DNA of 64,000 nucleotides from Vesta saturnalis (Eukaryota > Arthropoda > Insecta > Coleoptera > Lampyridae). Location of the stretch: assembly GCA_036346205.1 (NCBI GenBank), contig JARFJB010001948.1, positions 859,501 to 923,500 on the forward strand. Direction: 5' to 3'. Both the position numbers and the translations under genes were made by a program. Under the pieces are notes generated by a model. That model was not told where the DNA came from. It searched no databases and saw nothing but the letters and a program-made list of their open reading frames with translations. Shown in pieces: positions 47,061 through 60,329 of the stretch. The stretch's first letter is position 1; the number at the start of each line of letters is the position of its first letter.

Positions 47061-49550
47061 TTACATTGTTACACGGCCGACCGCACCAAACGTCGGATTA
47101 CGTAAACAAGCGTAAAAGTTTTAATAATTAATACCAAAATTACCAAACAATTCCCAAACAATAAGAACACGTAAAATGATGTAATTAATTTTAACATTAG
47201 CTGAATTTTGGATGAAATAATACTAACTGATACAATTTAAATTTGCTGAATGAGCTCAATTAATTCAACTAAATTCAAAATAGGAAAGAAATAATCGTTT
47301 ATCCAATTTAGAAAAAGATAAATTTTCATGCAAATTAATATCTTTAATTCTAACTACTTATGTGAAATATAAGTGCTAAAACTGTATTAAAAATATTTAA
47401 ATGGTTTCTAATGCAACAATCCTGTGTATATAAATTAATAGACGGCAAATGCGAAATAAGCTTTGTTTTTCTTTTCTCAAAATGTGATTATTAATCGTGG
47501 CAAATTGCTGATGCAGTGACTAGACGTCAAAACACTTTAAAATTTAATATGTGCATCAATTTTCTGTTTATTGGAAACAGATTTTAATTTATTGAATGCT
47601 TGCCTTTTAATTTCACAAACTGGTCCTAATTTCTTTTTGTAAACCAATAGAGGAAAATTAATGATATTTGATACCCAACTACGACGCCAGACCACAATTA
47701 AATTCGAATTAAAGGTCTCGCTCTCTTTTGTTTTAATCCAAAATGTGTGTCATTTTATATTATATTTTGGGCACTAACAACGTTTTTTAATTGTCCAATG
47801 AACTAACAGCTGAGGACAACTGCAGAAACTCGTAGGTCACGCGCGTTTCTTGTTAGGAATAGCTTCACGACTTGCTCTTGTTCGATAATATCTATATCAT
47901 CAATCGATACCTTACCTTAGGTACCCTTCAGTTATAACAATTTCTTAACGTAATATTTTTCCAGTGTACATTACTACATACAATTGGTTTTACACAAATA
48001 AATTTCTTTGACAATGCACCTTAATATTTGTTGACTTTCTCCTTTTCTTTATTTTACAGTAACGGTCGTTTTTATTTAAAACTGTCTGACACGATATTAA
48101 AAATTTCAATGTTTTAATCAAACTGTTGAACAATTTCGTCATCAATTAAGTAATTGACCTGCACATAATTTATAGATAATAAATCCCATCATGGGCTTAT
48201 GTAACTAGAAAGTTGTGACACAAAATTGTTTGATAGTTCGCGGCTTGGGATTATGTCATAAGTTTAAGGCTCACGCATGTAATCTTATCGATGTCTACCT
48301 GGTAAAAGGTCTTTTCCCTAACTCTTTACTTGTCTCTTATCACCTCGGTTTCATACCAATGACGTTTTACCTTAAATATGACCAATAACAACCTATTTTG
48401 AATATGATCAGCACAGATTATAACCGAGCTTCCATCAACAAAATACATTAATATACTCCTTGAACTTCCATATTACAAATTTTTACCTTGTACATCTTAA
48501 TTTTTTTTGTGAAGCAAAGCTCCTTTCGTCTCGCTATAGTGGCTAAAACTTCTAACACTTTAACGATGATTTTCGCGATAATTTAAAACTCAATAACATC
48601 GATTCAATTTATACAAAATGCGAAAGCCGTCATTATTGTATTCAAATCACGGATCAACGACATGACGTTCTATGAAGGGCTCAGGACATGACGAAGGTTT
48701 ACTCTATATGTATAATACTGAATTCCTAACTGAGGGTTAGTGTTTTTACGATTTCTAAATTTTACATGTTGGTTGACCATAATTTTTTCTATAAAATTTA
48801 TTCTATTTACATGCACATAAGATTAATTTACTCATTTAACAATTTATTCTATGCTCTCATATGAATGCGTACGTTCACTACGGTTGACAGCGCTACTGTT
48901 CTCTGCCTCTATCTCCTACACAGAAGCAATTTCGGTGGCCCTCGTAATATTTTTACCTTTTCAATTATTTACATCAAAAATTAATTGTTTAAACAAGCAA
49001 ATATTTTCCTTACCTGCTCAAACGTCATTACTAACGAGAATGCAATGCATTCAAATATCGGTGACCTAGCATTTGAAAGACTTCAAAACATTCTTTGTGT
49101 ACAAATACTCCTTCACACGACTCAAAAGATACGTTGCACGATGTGGTACGAAATTGCGAAAAACAATCGTCATAGTCGTAAACATCTTTACGTTTCAAAT
49201 GTCTTGGAATGCCGTTACAATGCCTTATATTAGGAACTAGAAAACCCTCCTTGCCAGCAAGGCTCCACACTGCTGCTGTGACTGAAAAGTTTCTCCTCGA
49301 GCTAACGTAACTGTTCTTCCATGGCCAACATGGTTACCTGATCTTTCTCCAATTACATGTGTATGAAATATGACAGACAAAAGATTGGGCCAAGTGCCAG
49401 CTCCGCCGAGGGATTTGCAATACCTTTGAAGTGAGATGTAGAATGCTTGGACCTTATATCTTGGGAAAATATCGATCATCTCATTCGTAGCATGCATCGT
49501 GGAGTAGAAAAGTACATTAACTTAAGAAGAGCTCCAACTCATTACTGAAT
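47061..49550. other. No gene recognised; possible solo LTR start
   Basis: AT-rich. TGTTACACGGCCGACCGCAC at 47067 resembles TGTTACACGTCCAAACCGCA at 62934; both could be the first bases of LTRs of one family. Open frames at 48851-49069 and 49030-49497 have no motif. Confidence 0.25.
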
Positions 49551-50240
49551 TTGAAGGTTTCGAGTACTCCAATTGAAAAACACTGGTCGACAAATTTACT
49601 GGAACGCAAAAAAAAGAGACAATTTTCGTTTTTGTCTCTAAACATAATTTACAATTCTAACGTATATAATGTACTACATCTACCCTAAGTATTTTATCGT
49701 ACAAAACAGAAAAAAAGGATATTTATGTTCTTGACAAAGAAAGGACTTGGTTATACCTTTTGTGATTTATTTTTTCAAAATTGAATGATCATTTTAATAA
49801 ACGACTGGAAAGTATTGAACAGAAAATGACCAATATTTTGTTTCTTCGTCTTGCTCGTTCGATCCTGATCAAATTATTGATGAAAGCTTGTACTTTATTC
49901 TACTTTTGAAAGAGAGCATTTGTTAACTGCGGGCCAAACCGCAGTCTCAAAATAACGCCTTATTGCTGCAGTCATATGAGAGCAATCGTTATCATTTATT
50001 AAGGGGAAAGTTTTGGTCTATGTATGCCACAAAGGCTTTACGATGTCTTGCACTATGAATGGTATGAAGCTCTATGCGATCGCCTAAAGAGACGCCTGCC
50101 CAAACCATTACAGACCTTGCATTATGTGCTGTTCCAACAATATTACGCTGTACATATTTTTTGCCCTTCGATCATCGCAACGTTTCAGAAGCGGACTCTG
50201 CTTCCGTCATCAGGCTTAGTCCTGAGAAGGACTGTTTTCG
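49550..50240 (-). pseudogene. Tc1-like transposase remnant
   Basis: Minus strand: ARSVMVWAGVSLGDRIELHTI near 50125-50060, then HRKAFVAYIDQNF near 50035-50000, the conserved central part of a Tc1-like DDE transposase. The rest is broken. 'cactggtcgacaaatttact' near 49578 may be the terminal repeat at the 3' side. Confidence 0.55.
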
Positions 50241-50254
50241 CACTTGAGTCGAAT

Positions 50255-50256
<2 letters not shown>

Positions 50257-50324
<68 letters not shown>

Positions 50325-50410
50325 TCAAGCATTGAGTACTCTCAGATTCGAACTTGGTACCTTTCACTTACTAGTCTGACAACTTTACCGCTGAGCCACT
50401 GAGTAATCCA
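50257..50410 (-). mobile_element. tRNA-derived SINE with (TA)n tail
   Basis: Minus-strand tRNA-like head at 50410-50337 with A box tggctcagcggtaaag and B box aagttcgaatc, followed directly by a (TA)n tract (50322-50257) as a SINE tail. It lies next to the Tc1 remnant. Confidence 0.6.
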
Positions 50411-50803
50411 ATATATATTTTTTAGAACGTATATATAACTTTTTCGTGGTTGCGTAGAAGTTTATTGCGCATGTTGCGTCGCAACTTCTTGCGCAAGTAT
50501 ATTACGCTTAAGCTCTTCGCGCATTATTGGAATCCATATGGGTTTAATTTCCACACTAGCTTGGCTTATTGGATTTTCTGCTAGCGTGATGTATGTGGCT
50601 TCTTTGAGTTTCCGACGAGTTGTGTTCTCGTCCTTTTCTGTATGTTATCCCATTGGTTGCGGTGGTGTTCGTTCCAGACAAAACATGTGTAAAAAACGTA
50701 TTTCATAAGACCTTGATGCACTCATTCTCTAAACTTTAAACTTGAATTCGGGCTTCAAGACTGGTCTTATGGAACTTGTTTTTTAATATACTATTATGTT
50801 ACC
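50411..50803. other. Spacer with GCGCA-rich patch
   Basis: A short GC-richer patch at 50445-50530 contains several 'ttgcgca'/'tgcgca' words. Otherwise nothing recognised. Confidence 0.2.
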
Positions 50804-52921
50804 ATAAAATATAAAAGGGTTAATTAGCTGATTAATAATTTAATAGGTTATGGTCTGTCAGCTATTAGTGAAAATAATAAGTTTCTACCAACAATTGTAT
50901 AATCATGAGTTCTCCTAATTTTGTGCCGGCGGTTCCGTCAGTATCATCACGATCAAACTGGAAATTCAGAAACTATAAAATATGAAATTCAAACTAATGA
51001 CACTGAACAACAAAATGACATTCAAGAACAAGAAAATACAACAGCTGAAACGTCAGAAATGCAACCAACTTCTTCAGAAATGGTGACCAAGACACCCGCA
51101 GTTCTAAATGATTATGAGCGGTATACAGCGTATTGTTTCCCTTCTTCAACCGATGAAGACCTAAAACATTTGAATCGGAAGATTGGAACCGTCTAATATT
51201 GTCTGAATTAGAATCACACCAGAACTGAACACTGGTACTTCTGGAAAATTACCAGAGGGGGTGAAGGCTATAAAAACATGATGGGTGTTTAAAATTAAAG
51301 ACGATAGCACTAAAAAGGCCAGGCTAACGGCTCCCGTTCGATTTCTTTTATCAATGACTGTTCAGCATGATTGGACTTTGAAACAAACCGATGTACCCAC
51401 CGCTTTTTTAAATGGGGAGATTGACACGCAGATCTACATCAAAGAACCTAAGGGATTAAAATGTCAAAAAAAGACTAAAATTAAATAGATCGTGATACGG
51501 CTGTCCTTCCGCCCAAAATGTTGGAACAATACATTTTCTGGCGTGATGAAAAATCTTGGATTTACTCGCTCTGACTATGACTATTGTCTTTATTATAAAG
51601 ATAATACATACCTAGTTTTATTGGTAGATGATAGGATCCTGGCTGAAACTAAAGAAAATGTTGATACACTATTAAACAATCTACAAATAAATTTTAAAGC
51701 TAAAAATTTGTGAGATCGTAAATCATTTTCAGGTATGGAAATTATTCATGTGAAAAATGGACAACAGTTATCTCAAAAGAAAATGATAGATTTCCTATTA
51801 AAAGAATTTGGAATGGAAGTATGCCGATCTATCTCAGCACGAATGGCAGTGAACTTTCAAGTAGATGAAAATCTTGATATCATAAGTGATGCACCATATA
51901 GAAGATTAATATGCAGCCTTTTGTACCTGTCTGTAACATCACGACCAAACATTTAATTCATGATATCATACCTATGTAGGTAGCTAGACAAGCGTTCGAG
52001 TCACACATGGAAAGCTAGTCAACGAGTGTTGGGGTACCTAAGTTGCACTAAAGGTCTGGGACTTCCCATCACTACAGGTTCCACCGGTGTAGTTGGTATG
52101 AGTGATGCAGACTGGGCAGCTGACCAAAACGACTTCAGAAGAAGCGTGAGCGGGTTTGTGTGCTTTCACGCTGGAAATCCAATTGTGTGGCACTCTAAGA
52201 AGCAGAGGTGTGTCTCCCAACCTACAATGGAAGGTGAATACATTGCATTCAGGTTTACTGTGCAAGAACTTATGAATCTGCGTGGTGTATAAAAGAACCA
52301 GATAAAAAAAGAATTTATTAAATATCTCTTTCAACAGTGTAATAAAAATCGAATATGTTAGTTCAAAAGATAATATTGCAGATCTGTTTGCGAAGGCCCT
52401 AGGAGCCGAATAATTTGAAAAATTTAGAAACACGCCGCTTGCGTTAGAAAATGAATAGTTTTTTTTTTTGTTTTTTACAGTTTTATATTTTTTTAATTTT
52501 GTTTAATGATTCAATTTTAAAGCGCCTTGGTGTTTTGGCAGTTTATTTTAAGTTTTTTTTTTGTACTGATTTAAAATTATTGTGACAGGAAAACTTGGAG
52601 GTAGTTATTCAACTCTGCGTAATTATTTATTATTATTAAAATATTTGTATAATTATACAGTAATCTGTTTGAAATCTTGATGTCAGCATTGTAACCAATG
52701 TAATAATTGATAATAATGTAAAGCCATCTCGTTGAGAGGGGGTTAGAGAAATTTTATTTTGTAGTTGGTATAATTATGTGTTAATTATATTAGTTTGTTG
52801 TTATGTTGACAGTTCAGTTTTATGTAAATAAATAATAGGTAAAGAAAGGGTGTGCTTCTTTTAATTTTATGTATCATAAAATATAAAAGGGCTTAATTAC
52901 CTGATTAATAATTTAATAAGT
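50804..52921 (+). mobile_element. Internally deleted Copia element
   Basis: A direct repeat of about 45 bp (ataaaatataaaaggg...gattaataatttaata) at 50804-50853 and 52875-52920 marks LTR ends, and 'ggttatgg' after the first may be a remnant initiator-Met primer site. Between them: a variable linker (51000-51200, PAVLNDYERY), RT (TDVPTAFLNGEIDTQIYIKEP near 51390-51450, LLVDDRILAE for the YVDD box near 51620) and RNase H (GMSDADWAADQN near 52100, VWHSKKQRCVSQPTMEGEY near 52190, DNIADLFAKAL near 52370). Gag, protease and integrase are deleted, and stops interrupt the rest. It is a different lineage from the other Copia copies. Confidence 0.8.
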
Positions 52922-53659
52922 ATTTTAAGTATTCTCAGTGTGAACATTAAAAACTCTCACCTATTTTATTCTATTGTTGCTGTAATAATAATGTTACTTT
53001 ACATAAAAATTCACACGAGCTCATTAATTTAGCTGCGTACACTTGCACACAAAGGATATATATTTGTTATATTTTGAAATTAACGTAAAGTTAAGCATGA
53101 TAGATTTTTGAAAATTAATAATCGCTTATAGAGCGTATTTATTAATCAAGCTTAAAGCTTTTCGGAATTTTAGACTATTTCCCGCTATATTTAAGCAGGT
53201 ATCGCCAGGTGGACGTTTATTTCCCGATTATGACGTTTTCGTAGAACGAGTCCCCTAGTAAGTGTGTTTATTAAGTAAGAACCGCGGCAAACACAGTCTG
53301 CACTAGAATGAACAATATTTGCTACGCAAAGCGCCTGCGCGAAAAATCTCCGCGTTTGTATTTAAATTCCACTTTTAAACTTTCTGTTGGTTAATGAAAC
53401 ATGCTCACAGCTGTCTTATATTTTATAAACTGTGTGTATCAGGGCATTAATTTCGTTATTAACGACAATAAAAGAGTAATATTAATTTTATTAAAGTACT
53501 TTCGTATTTTATTATTTAGGTCATTTAATTATAATAGACAATTTATTTTTGGGGTAACTTGTGTAGAATTCGCCAACGTCAGTTCTTAAATGTTTTTGTA
53601 AGTTATTTATTCTATTTTACAATTATCTTGTTTGTAAGCACTCCTTATTTGTGTATTAA
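52922..53659. other. AT-rich, nothing recognised
   Basis: No coding or repeat signal that I can name. Confidence 0.2.
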
Positions 53660-53737
53660 GGGCATAACTGGGAGATTATGGCACGAGAGAATGTTTGAAG
53701 CTTAAATTTCCGAGAGCCATAATCGATTGTTATGCCC
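53660..53737. repeat. Imperfect 78-bp palindrome
   Basis: GGGCATAAC at 53660-53668 pairs with GTTATGCCC at 53729-53737, and the arms continue with GATTATGGC / GCCATAATC and partial pairing to the centre. A smaller, separate foldback type. Confidence 0.7.
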
Positions 53738-54483
53738 AGGGTACATACAACGTTTTATTCTATTTTAGTTTCTAAAAATTTCAAACAAAATATTTATTAT
53801 TTCCGGCAAGTTTGTTCTGTGGGTAGTTGGCTATATTGATGTTGGAATTCTGTGTATTCTTAATTTCCATACATAGTAATGTATAGTTTTCATTAACGTT
53901 TTAGTGCAATCGTTGCTTAATCATTAATCTGTGCCATAAAGGCCAATTTATACCTGCATTTGCATGCTTATGAACAAGATTATAGTTCTAAAATAGAATG
54001 AATGAACTTTTTGAATTCATCAGTAATTACAAATTAACAAGATAATGGCCAGTATAAGATATGTAATTACTTATTACTGAACATCTGTAATAGTGGACTT
54101 TGTAATTACACATTTACTCACAGATAACCTTTCATCACAATGTGTTTTTAAACTGATTCTTGAATTATTTTTGTGAACATTTATAATAACAAACATTGCA
54201 AGTACAGGGTTTCTCCCAGATTAAGTTCCAAATAGTGTACTAAATTAATTTCTATATCACATGTCATCATAAATAAATGATTGTTAATGTGTCTTGTTCT
54301 TATCTTTTATTTTCTACATCTCTACTGATACACATATTGTTAATTTAAAATAGAAACAATACATTTATGCAAAAACACAGCCAAATGATTGTCTAATTTT
54401 CATGAGAAACCAGATAGGATAACTTACGTTGTGTGAAAGAGTTGTATGTTTTGCTGTTCTAGGCGAGGATACATTAAAGGTAA

Positions 54484-55642
<1,159 letters not shown>

Positions 55643-55833
55643 TGTTGAATAAAATAATATTTTCTAGATTATGTAAAATAAAAATAAAATAAGAACAATT
55701 GAATTATGTAACATTATTGTCAGTCAATGAAGTAAAAAATTTAGTAAAAAGTGTGTGTGTGACAAGAAGTTTAAATTGTCTTTAATTCAGTTAATAACGT
55801 TTAACAAATCAGTAAATTTAACAATAACCATCA
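55643..55833 (+). repeat. Copia 5' LTR
   Basis: 191 bp, starts TGTTGAATAA and ends ACCATCA. Contains a short (GT)n near 55751. AATAAAAT-type signals occur but the polyadenylation site cannot be fixed. Confidence 0.9.
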
Positions 55834-55847
55834 GGTTATGGGCCCAG
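55834..55847 (+). other. Primer-binding site for an internal cut of initiator tRNA-Met
   Basis: GGTTATGGGCCCAG directly after the 5' LTR is the complement of the anticodon-stem region of initiator tRNA-Met (CTGGGCCCATAACC), the half-tRNA priming known from Drosophila copia. Confidence 0.85.
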
Positions 55848-55931
55848 GATACGTAGCCCAGTGCTCTAAAAAGTAAAAAACTAAAAAGTACGTAAAATAG
55901 ACTGATTGACATTGGCAGTGTAAAATTTAAA

Positions 55932-57189
55932 ATGGCAACTGAAGAAATTGTGCATATTGAAAAATTGATAAATGAAGAATCATATCAAACATGGAAATTT
56001 CAAATAACGGTAGTGTTAAAAGCAAGTGATTTATATGATATCGTTACTGGAACAACAATTAACATTGATAGAAGTAATGAAGAACAAAAAATCAGCATGG
56101 AAACGGAAAGATGCAAGGGCGCAAAATTAATAGTTATGTCTGTGGAGAAAAAATTGCTACTACATATAATCAACTGTGACACAACATGTGAAATGTTTAA
56201 CAAGCTAAAAGAAATATTCGGGAAAATACTCAGATCAGATATGTACTTCATTACAGCAGTTCTACAATTTTATTTTCGAAAAGAACAGCAATATGGCAGT
56301 ACATATAAGTAAAATGGAAGGTATCATGCATAAATTAAAAATGTTGAAACAAAATATTGATGAGAACATGATAATAAGTAAAATTTTGTCGACTCTACCA
56401 GAACAATATAGCTTTTTTACTACTGCTTGGGAATCAACACCACTAGAAGAAAGAACCCTGACGATATTAACATCAAGACTATTAGCAGAAGAACAGAGAA
56501 GAAATAGTAAGGAAAGCGAGTATCGCGTAGCATTCAGAAGCAGCAAAAAGTGTGTTATAATTGTAAAAATAAAAATCACACAACCAGAAACTGCAATAAT
56601 GACAGGGAGCTGTTCAAAATGTTTCAAATGTGGTGACGCTGGACATTTTGCAAGACATTGTACATGTGAAGCACCCACAACATTAAGAGAAAACGTAAAA
56701 TCAAACATAAAACCATGTGGATCTTGCAAGAAGACAAATCATAAGGAAGAAGACTGTTTCTTCAGAAAAAGACAGCAAAAGACGCAAAATAGAAATAAGA
56801 TTGCATTTTACATGAACACAAATAGTAGTGAAAATATAGACGACAGATTCATTGTGGATTCTGGATGCACAGCACACATGACGAATTTAAAACAGTTCTA
56901 TAAAACCATGATAGAAAGTAAAACAAAAATACAAGTAGCAAAGAAGAATCAAACGATGGTATCAAAGAAAAAGGGGACTATTGAAGGAACTGAATGCATT
57001 CTAAATAATGTTTTATACATACCAGAGTTGAATAAAAATTTACTATCAGTTAATTCAATTACAGAAAATGATGGTAACGTAATTTTCACTAAAAACAAAG
57101 TAATAATTGAAAAAAACAACCAAGTGCTAGAAGGGAAGAAAGAAAATGGATTATACTTAGTAAAACTAAATAAAGAAAAGAAGAAATAA
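55932..57189 (+). pseudogene. Copia gag and protease
   Basis: Gag begins at ATG 55932 (MATEEIVHIEKLINEESYQT) with the W-K-F-Q region of Copia gag. One frameshift lies near 56280, after which the frame stays open to 57189. Two CCHC zinc knuckles are visible, CFKCGDAGHFARHC near 56630-56670 and CGSCKKTNHKEEDC near 56720-56760. The aspartic protease motif FIVDSGCTAHMT is near 56850-56885, followed by YIPELNKNLLSVNSI. Apart from the frameshift, the protein is in good order. Confidence 0.9.
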
Positions 57190-57199
57190 AAGAAGAAAC

Positions 57200-59780
57200 A
57201 ATGAAAAAGTGGAAATTTGGCACAGAAAACTAGGACACCTAGGAAATAAAAACATGCAAAATTGATTGATATGTCTACTGGAATTGAAATTGATAAAATA
57301 GATTGTGAAAATTTACAAGGATGTGAAGTATGCATACAAGCGAAGCAAACTCGATTACCATTCAACACAGTAAGAAAAAAGGTAACAAGGATGCTGGAAA
57401 TAATACATACTGATATATGTGGTCCGATAGATCCTATTACATGGGATGGAAAGAAGTATTTTTTGACAATTTTGGATGATTATTCACACTACTGCCAAGT
57501 GTACTTATTAAAAATTAAAGATGAAGCAAAAGAATATTTAAAGGAGTTCATTAGAGAGGTGGAAAGAAGTAAAACTACGAAAGTATCAAAAATTAGATGT
57601 GACAACGGCGGAGAATATTCAAATACAGAATTTAGACAATGCTGTAAGAAAGAAGGAATTATATTAGATTTCAGAATACCGTATTCACCGCAACTGAATG
57701 GTAAAGCTGAGATATTGAATAGAACATTACTTGACAAAGCCAGAGCAATGATTTTCGACGCTAAATTAGACAAGAAACTTTGGGGAGAAGCGGTATACGT
57801 TGCTGCATATCTTACAAACAGAAGTTCCACAGATTTTTTAAATGTTACGCCTATGGAAAATGGAATGAGAAGAAACCAAATTTAACAAATTTACAAATAT
57901 TTGGATGTTATGCATATACAAACGTTAGGGCATTTAAAGAAGCTTGACACAAGAAGCAAGAAGTATCAGTTTGTAGGCTAGGCTTTAAATGGCTATTGTC
58001 TATGGGATAAACCAGATATTGTTGTTTACAGAATATTCAAGGAAAATGAAAAGGAAAAAGTGAATAGTAAAATACAAATATTTAACGAAGATAGTACAGA
58101 AGAAGAAGAAATTCTGGAAGATGAAATATTGAATGAAACAGTTTCTACATTAGAAGAAGGAAAAATCAAGGAAAAATGAAAATGAACCAGTAAGAAGATG
58201 AAAATCAAGCAGAAAATGGAAATGAACCAGTAAAAAAGAAACAAGAAGTGGAAGAAAAATAATTTTGCCAAGAAAATTCGAAGACTATGAAATAGAAAAT
58301 GAAGAATATGCAATGTTAAGCTACGATGAAGCGATAAATGGATGCAAAAAGGAAAATTGGAAAAGAGCAATAAAATCAGAAAAGAATCACTAGAAGAAAA
58401 TAAGACATGGAAGTTAGTTAACAGAAATAAAGCAGGACACAATATACTTACCAGTAAATGGGTTTTCACATTAAAGACAACGGAATTTACAAGGCGAGAC
58501 TTGTGGTAGTGATTTCAACAGAAATATGGGTGGATTACAATGACACATTTAGCCCAGTAATAAACATGAGTTCATTAAGAATACTTTTGCAATGGCAATC
58601 AAAGATAATTACAAAATGGTGAAATTTGATATAAAACAGTGTTTCTTTATGGAAATCTTCAAGAAAGATTTTATGGAAATACCAAATGGATACAAACCAG
58701 AACAATATAAAATATGTCAACTAAAAAAACATTGTATGGACTAAAGCAAGCCGCGTTGAAATGGCACGAAAAATTTACAGAAACTTTAGAAAATTGCGAA
58801 ATGCACTCATTAAAAAGTGAAAGATGTTTATTCAAAAATGAAGATAGGACAATGATTTTAGCAACACATGTAGATGATGGATTTTTAATAAGCAAGGATA
58901 ATAAAAAAACTGAACAATTACTAGAAAACTAGAAGAAGAATATGAATTTAAAGTAATAGAAGATCCTACTACATTTCTAGGAATAGAAATAAAAAGAAGT
59001 GAAGACATGATAATATTGAAGCAAGAAAAATATACAGAAACCGAGTTGAAGAAATTTGAGATGGATAAAGCAAAACCAACAAGTACACCAATGATTTATA
59101 ATTCGAGAATCGAAGAAAAACTAGAAAAACTCAAAGTACGTCCTATCGACAAGCAATTGGAACATTGTTATATCTGACAAATAAAACTAGACCCGATTTA
59201 TCATTTGTGGTAAATTTTTGCAGCAGAAATGTGGAAAATCCTAATCAAGACACCGTGAATGTTAAAAGAATTTTATGTTATTTAATTGGTAAAAGTGATG
59301 GAATTTCTTTTAAAAGTGGAAGTGTTTTGAATAGTGAAAAATTAATTGTGTATAGTGATTCTGACTTCTCGGTGATATAACAACACGTAAAAGTACAAGT
59401 GGTTATGTTATATTCTACTGTGGTGGACCAATATACTGGGGATCTCGAAAACAGCCAATTGTATCATTATCAACTACAGAAGCAGAGTTTATAGCAGCAG
59501 CTGATTGTGTTAAAGAAGTGTTATATTTAAAGACTGTTATCGATGAACTAACTGGTGAGGCATTAAAATAGATTTAAACGTGGATAATCAGAGTTCAATC
59601 AAATTGATTAAAAACGCTCAATTCAATAAGAGAAGTAAACATATAGATTAATGAGAAAGTACCAGAAGGAAAATAAACTTAAAATCTTGTGAAACTGAAA
59701 AACAAATTGCGGACATTCTAACAAAACCATTAAACAATGTGAAGTTTAATTATATAAAAAGTAAACTAATGTATAACATG
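57200..59780 (+). pseudogene. Copia integrase, reverse transcriptase and RNase H, broken
   Basis: The integrase zinc finger (WHRKLGHLG near 57217, then CEVCIQAKQ near 57325) and core (HTDICGPI near 57405, DDYSHYCQ near 57475, RCDNGGEY near 57595, SPQLNGKAE near 57690) stay open to 57885. RT then follows in short frames: FDIKQCFF near 58625, LYGLKQAALKWHEKF near 58735, THVDDGFLIS near 58865 (Y of the YVDD box replaced by H). RNase H has YSDSDF near 59350 and SLSTTEAEFIAAADC near 59465, ending with a SKHID-like motif near 59635. At least five stops or shifts occur between 57240 and 59700. Confidence 0.9.
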
Positions 59781-59830
59781 TAAAAATTTTTTTTTTAAAT
59801 GTAATACATAATCTAGAAATTAGAAGAAGG

Positions 59831-59933
59831 CGTTGAATAAAATCATATTTTTTAGATTATGTAAAATATAAAATAAAACAAGAACAATTGAATGATGTAA
59901 TAAAATTGTCATTGAATTAAAAAATATAGTAAA

Positions 59934-59967
<34 letters not shown>

Positions 59968-60036
59968 AAGAAGTTTAAATTGTCTTTAATTCAATTAATA
60001 ACGTTTAACAAATCAGTAAATTTAAAATAACCATCA
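59831..60036 (+). repeat. Copia 3' LTR
   Basis: 206 bp, same sequence as the 5' LTR but starting CGTTGAATAA (T to C at the terminal base) and with the (GT)n tract expanded to about 15 units (59935-59965). Confidence 0.9.
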
Positions 60037-60329
60037 GTATCAATTCACAAGAATTCATTTCAAGTATATTTAATTGACCTTGTATTTGATATAGATACTT
60101 GTGATTTTTTTTAAAGTTATCTTATCACCTTCAAATAATAAAGCATTTTTTTTTAGAAACTAATGTTATGTGTTCAGTCCTTATAGAATATAAACACTTC
60201 ACTTCAATGAGTTTTGAATCAACTTTTTCATCGGAAGATGCTGCTAAGAATGGATGCGTTTTTGAGATATAAATACTACATTTTTCAAAGTTTGATACTT
60301 CTTGATAGCAATATCTTCCATCCCTCTTC

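Larger units (their letters stand above)
55643..60036 (+). mobile_element. Complete Copia retrotransposon with LTRs and GTATC target duplication
   Basis: LTRs at 55643-55833 and 59831-60036, flanked by GTATC at 55638-55642 and 60037-60041. A primer site follows the first LTR. Gag, protease, integrase, RT and RNase H occur in the Copia order, and a purine tract (agaagaagg) precedes the second LTR. Total length is 4394 bp. The open frame is broken many times, so it cannot move by itself. The LTRs differ by scattered substitutions and by (GT)n length, so the insertion is not recent. Confidence 0.95.

Noticed and set aside
56262..58469. Long minus-strand open frames opposite the complete Copia
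   Set aside because: They are antisense shadows of the A-rich Copia coding strand.
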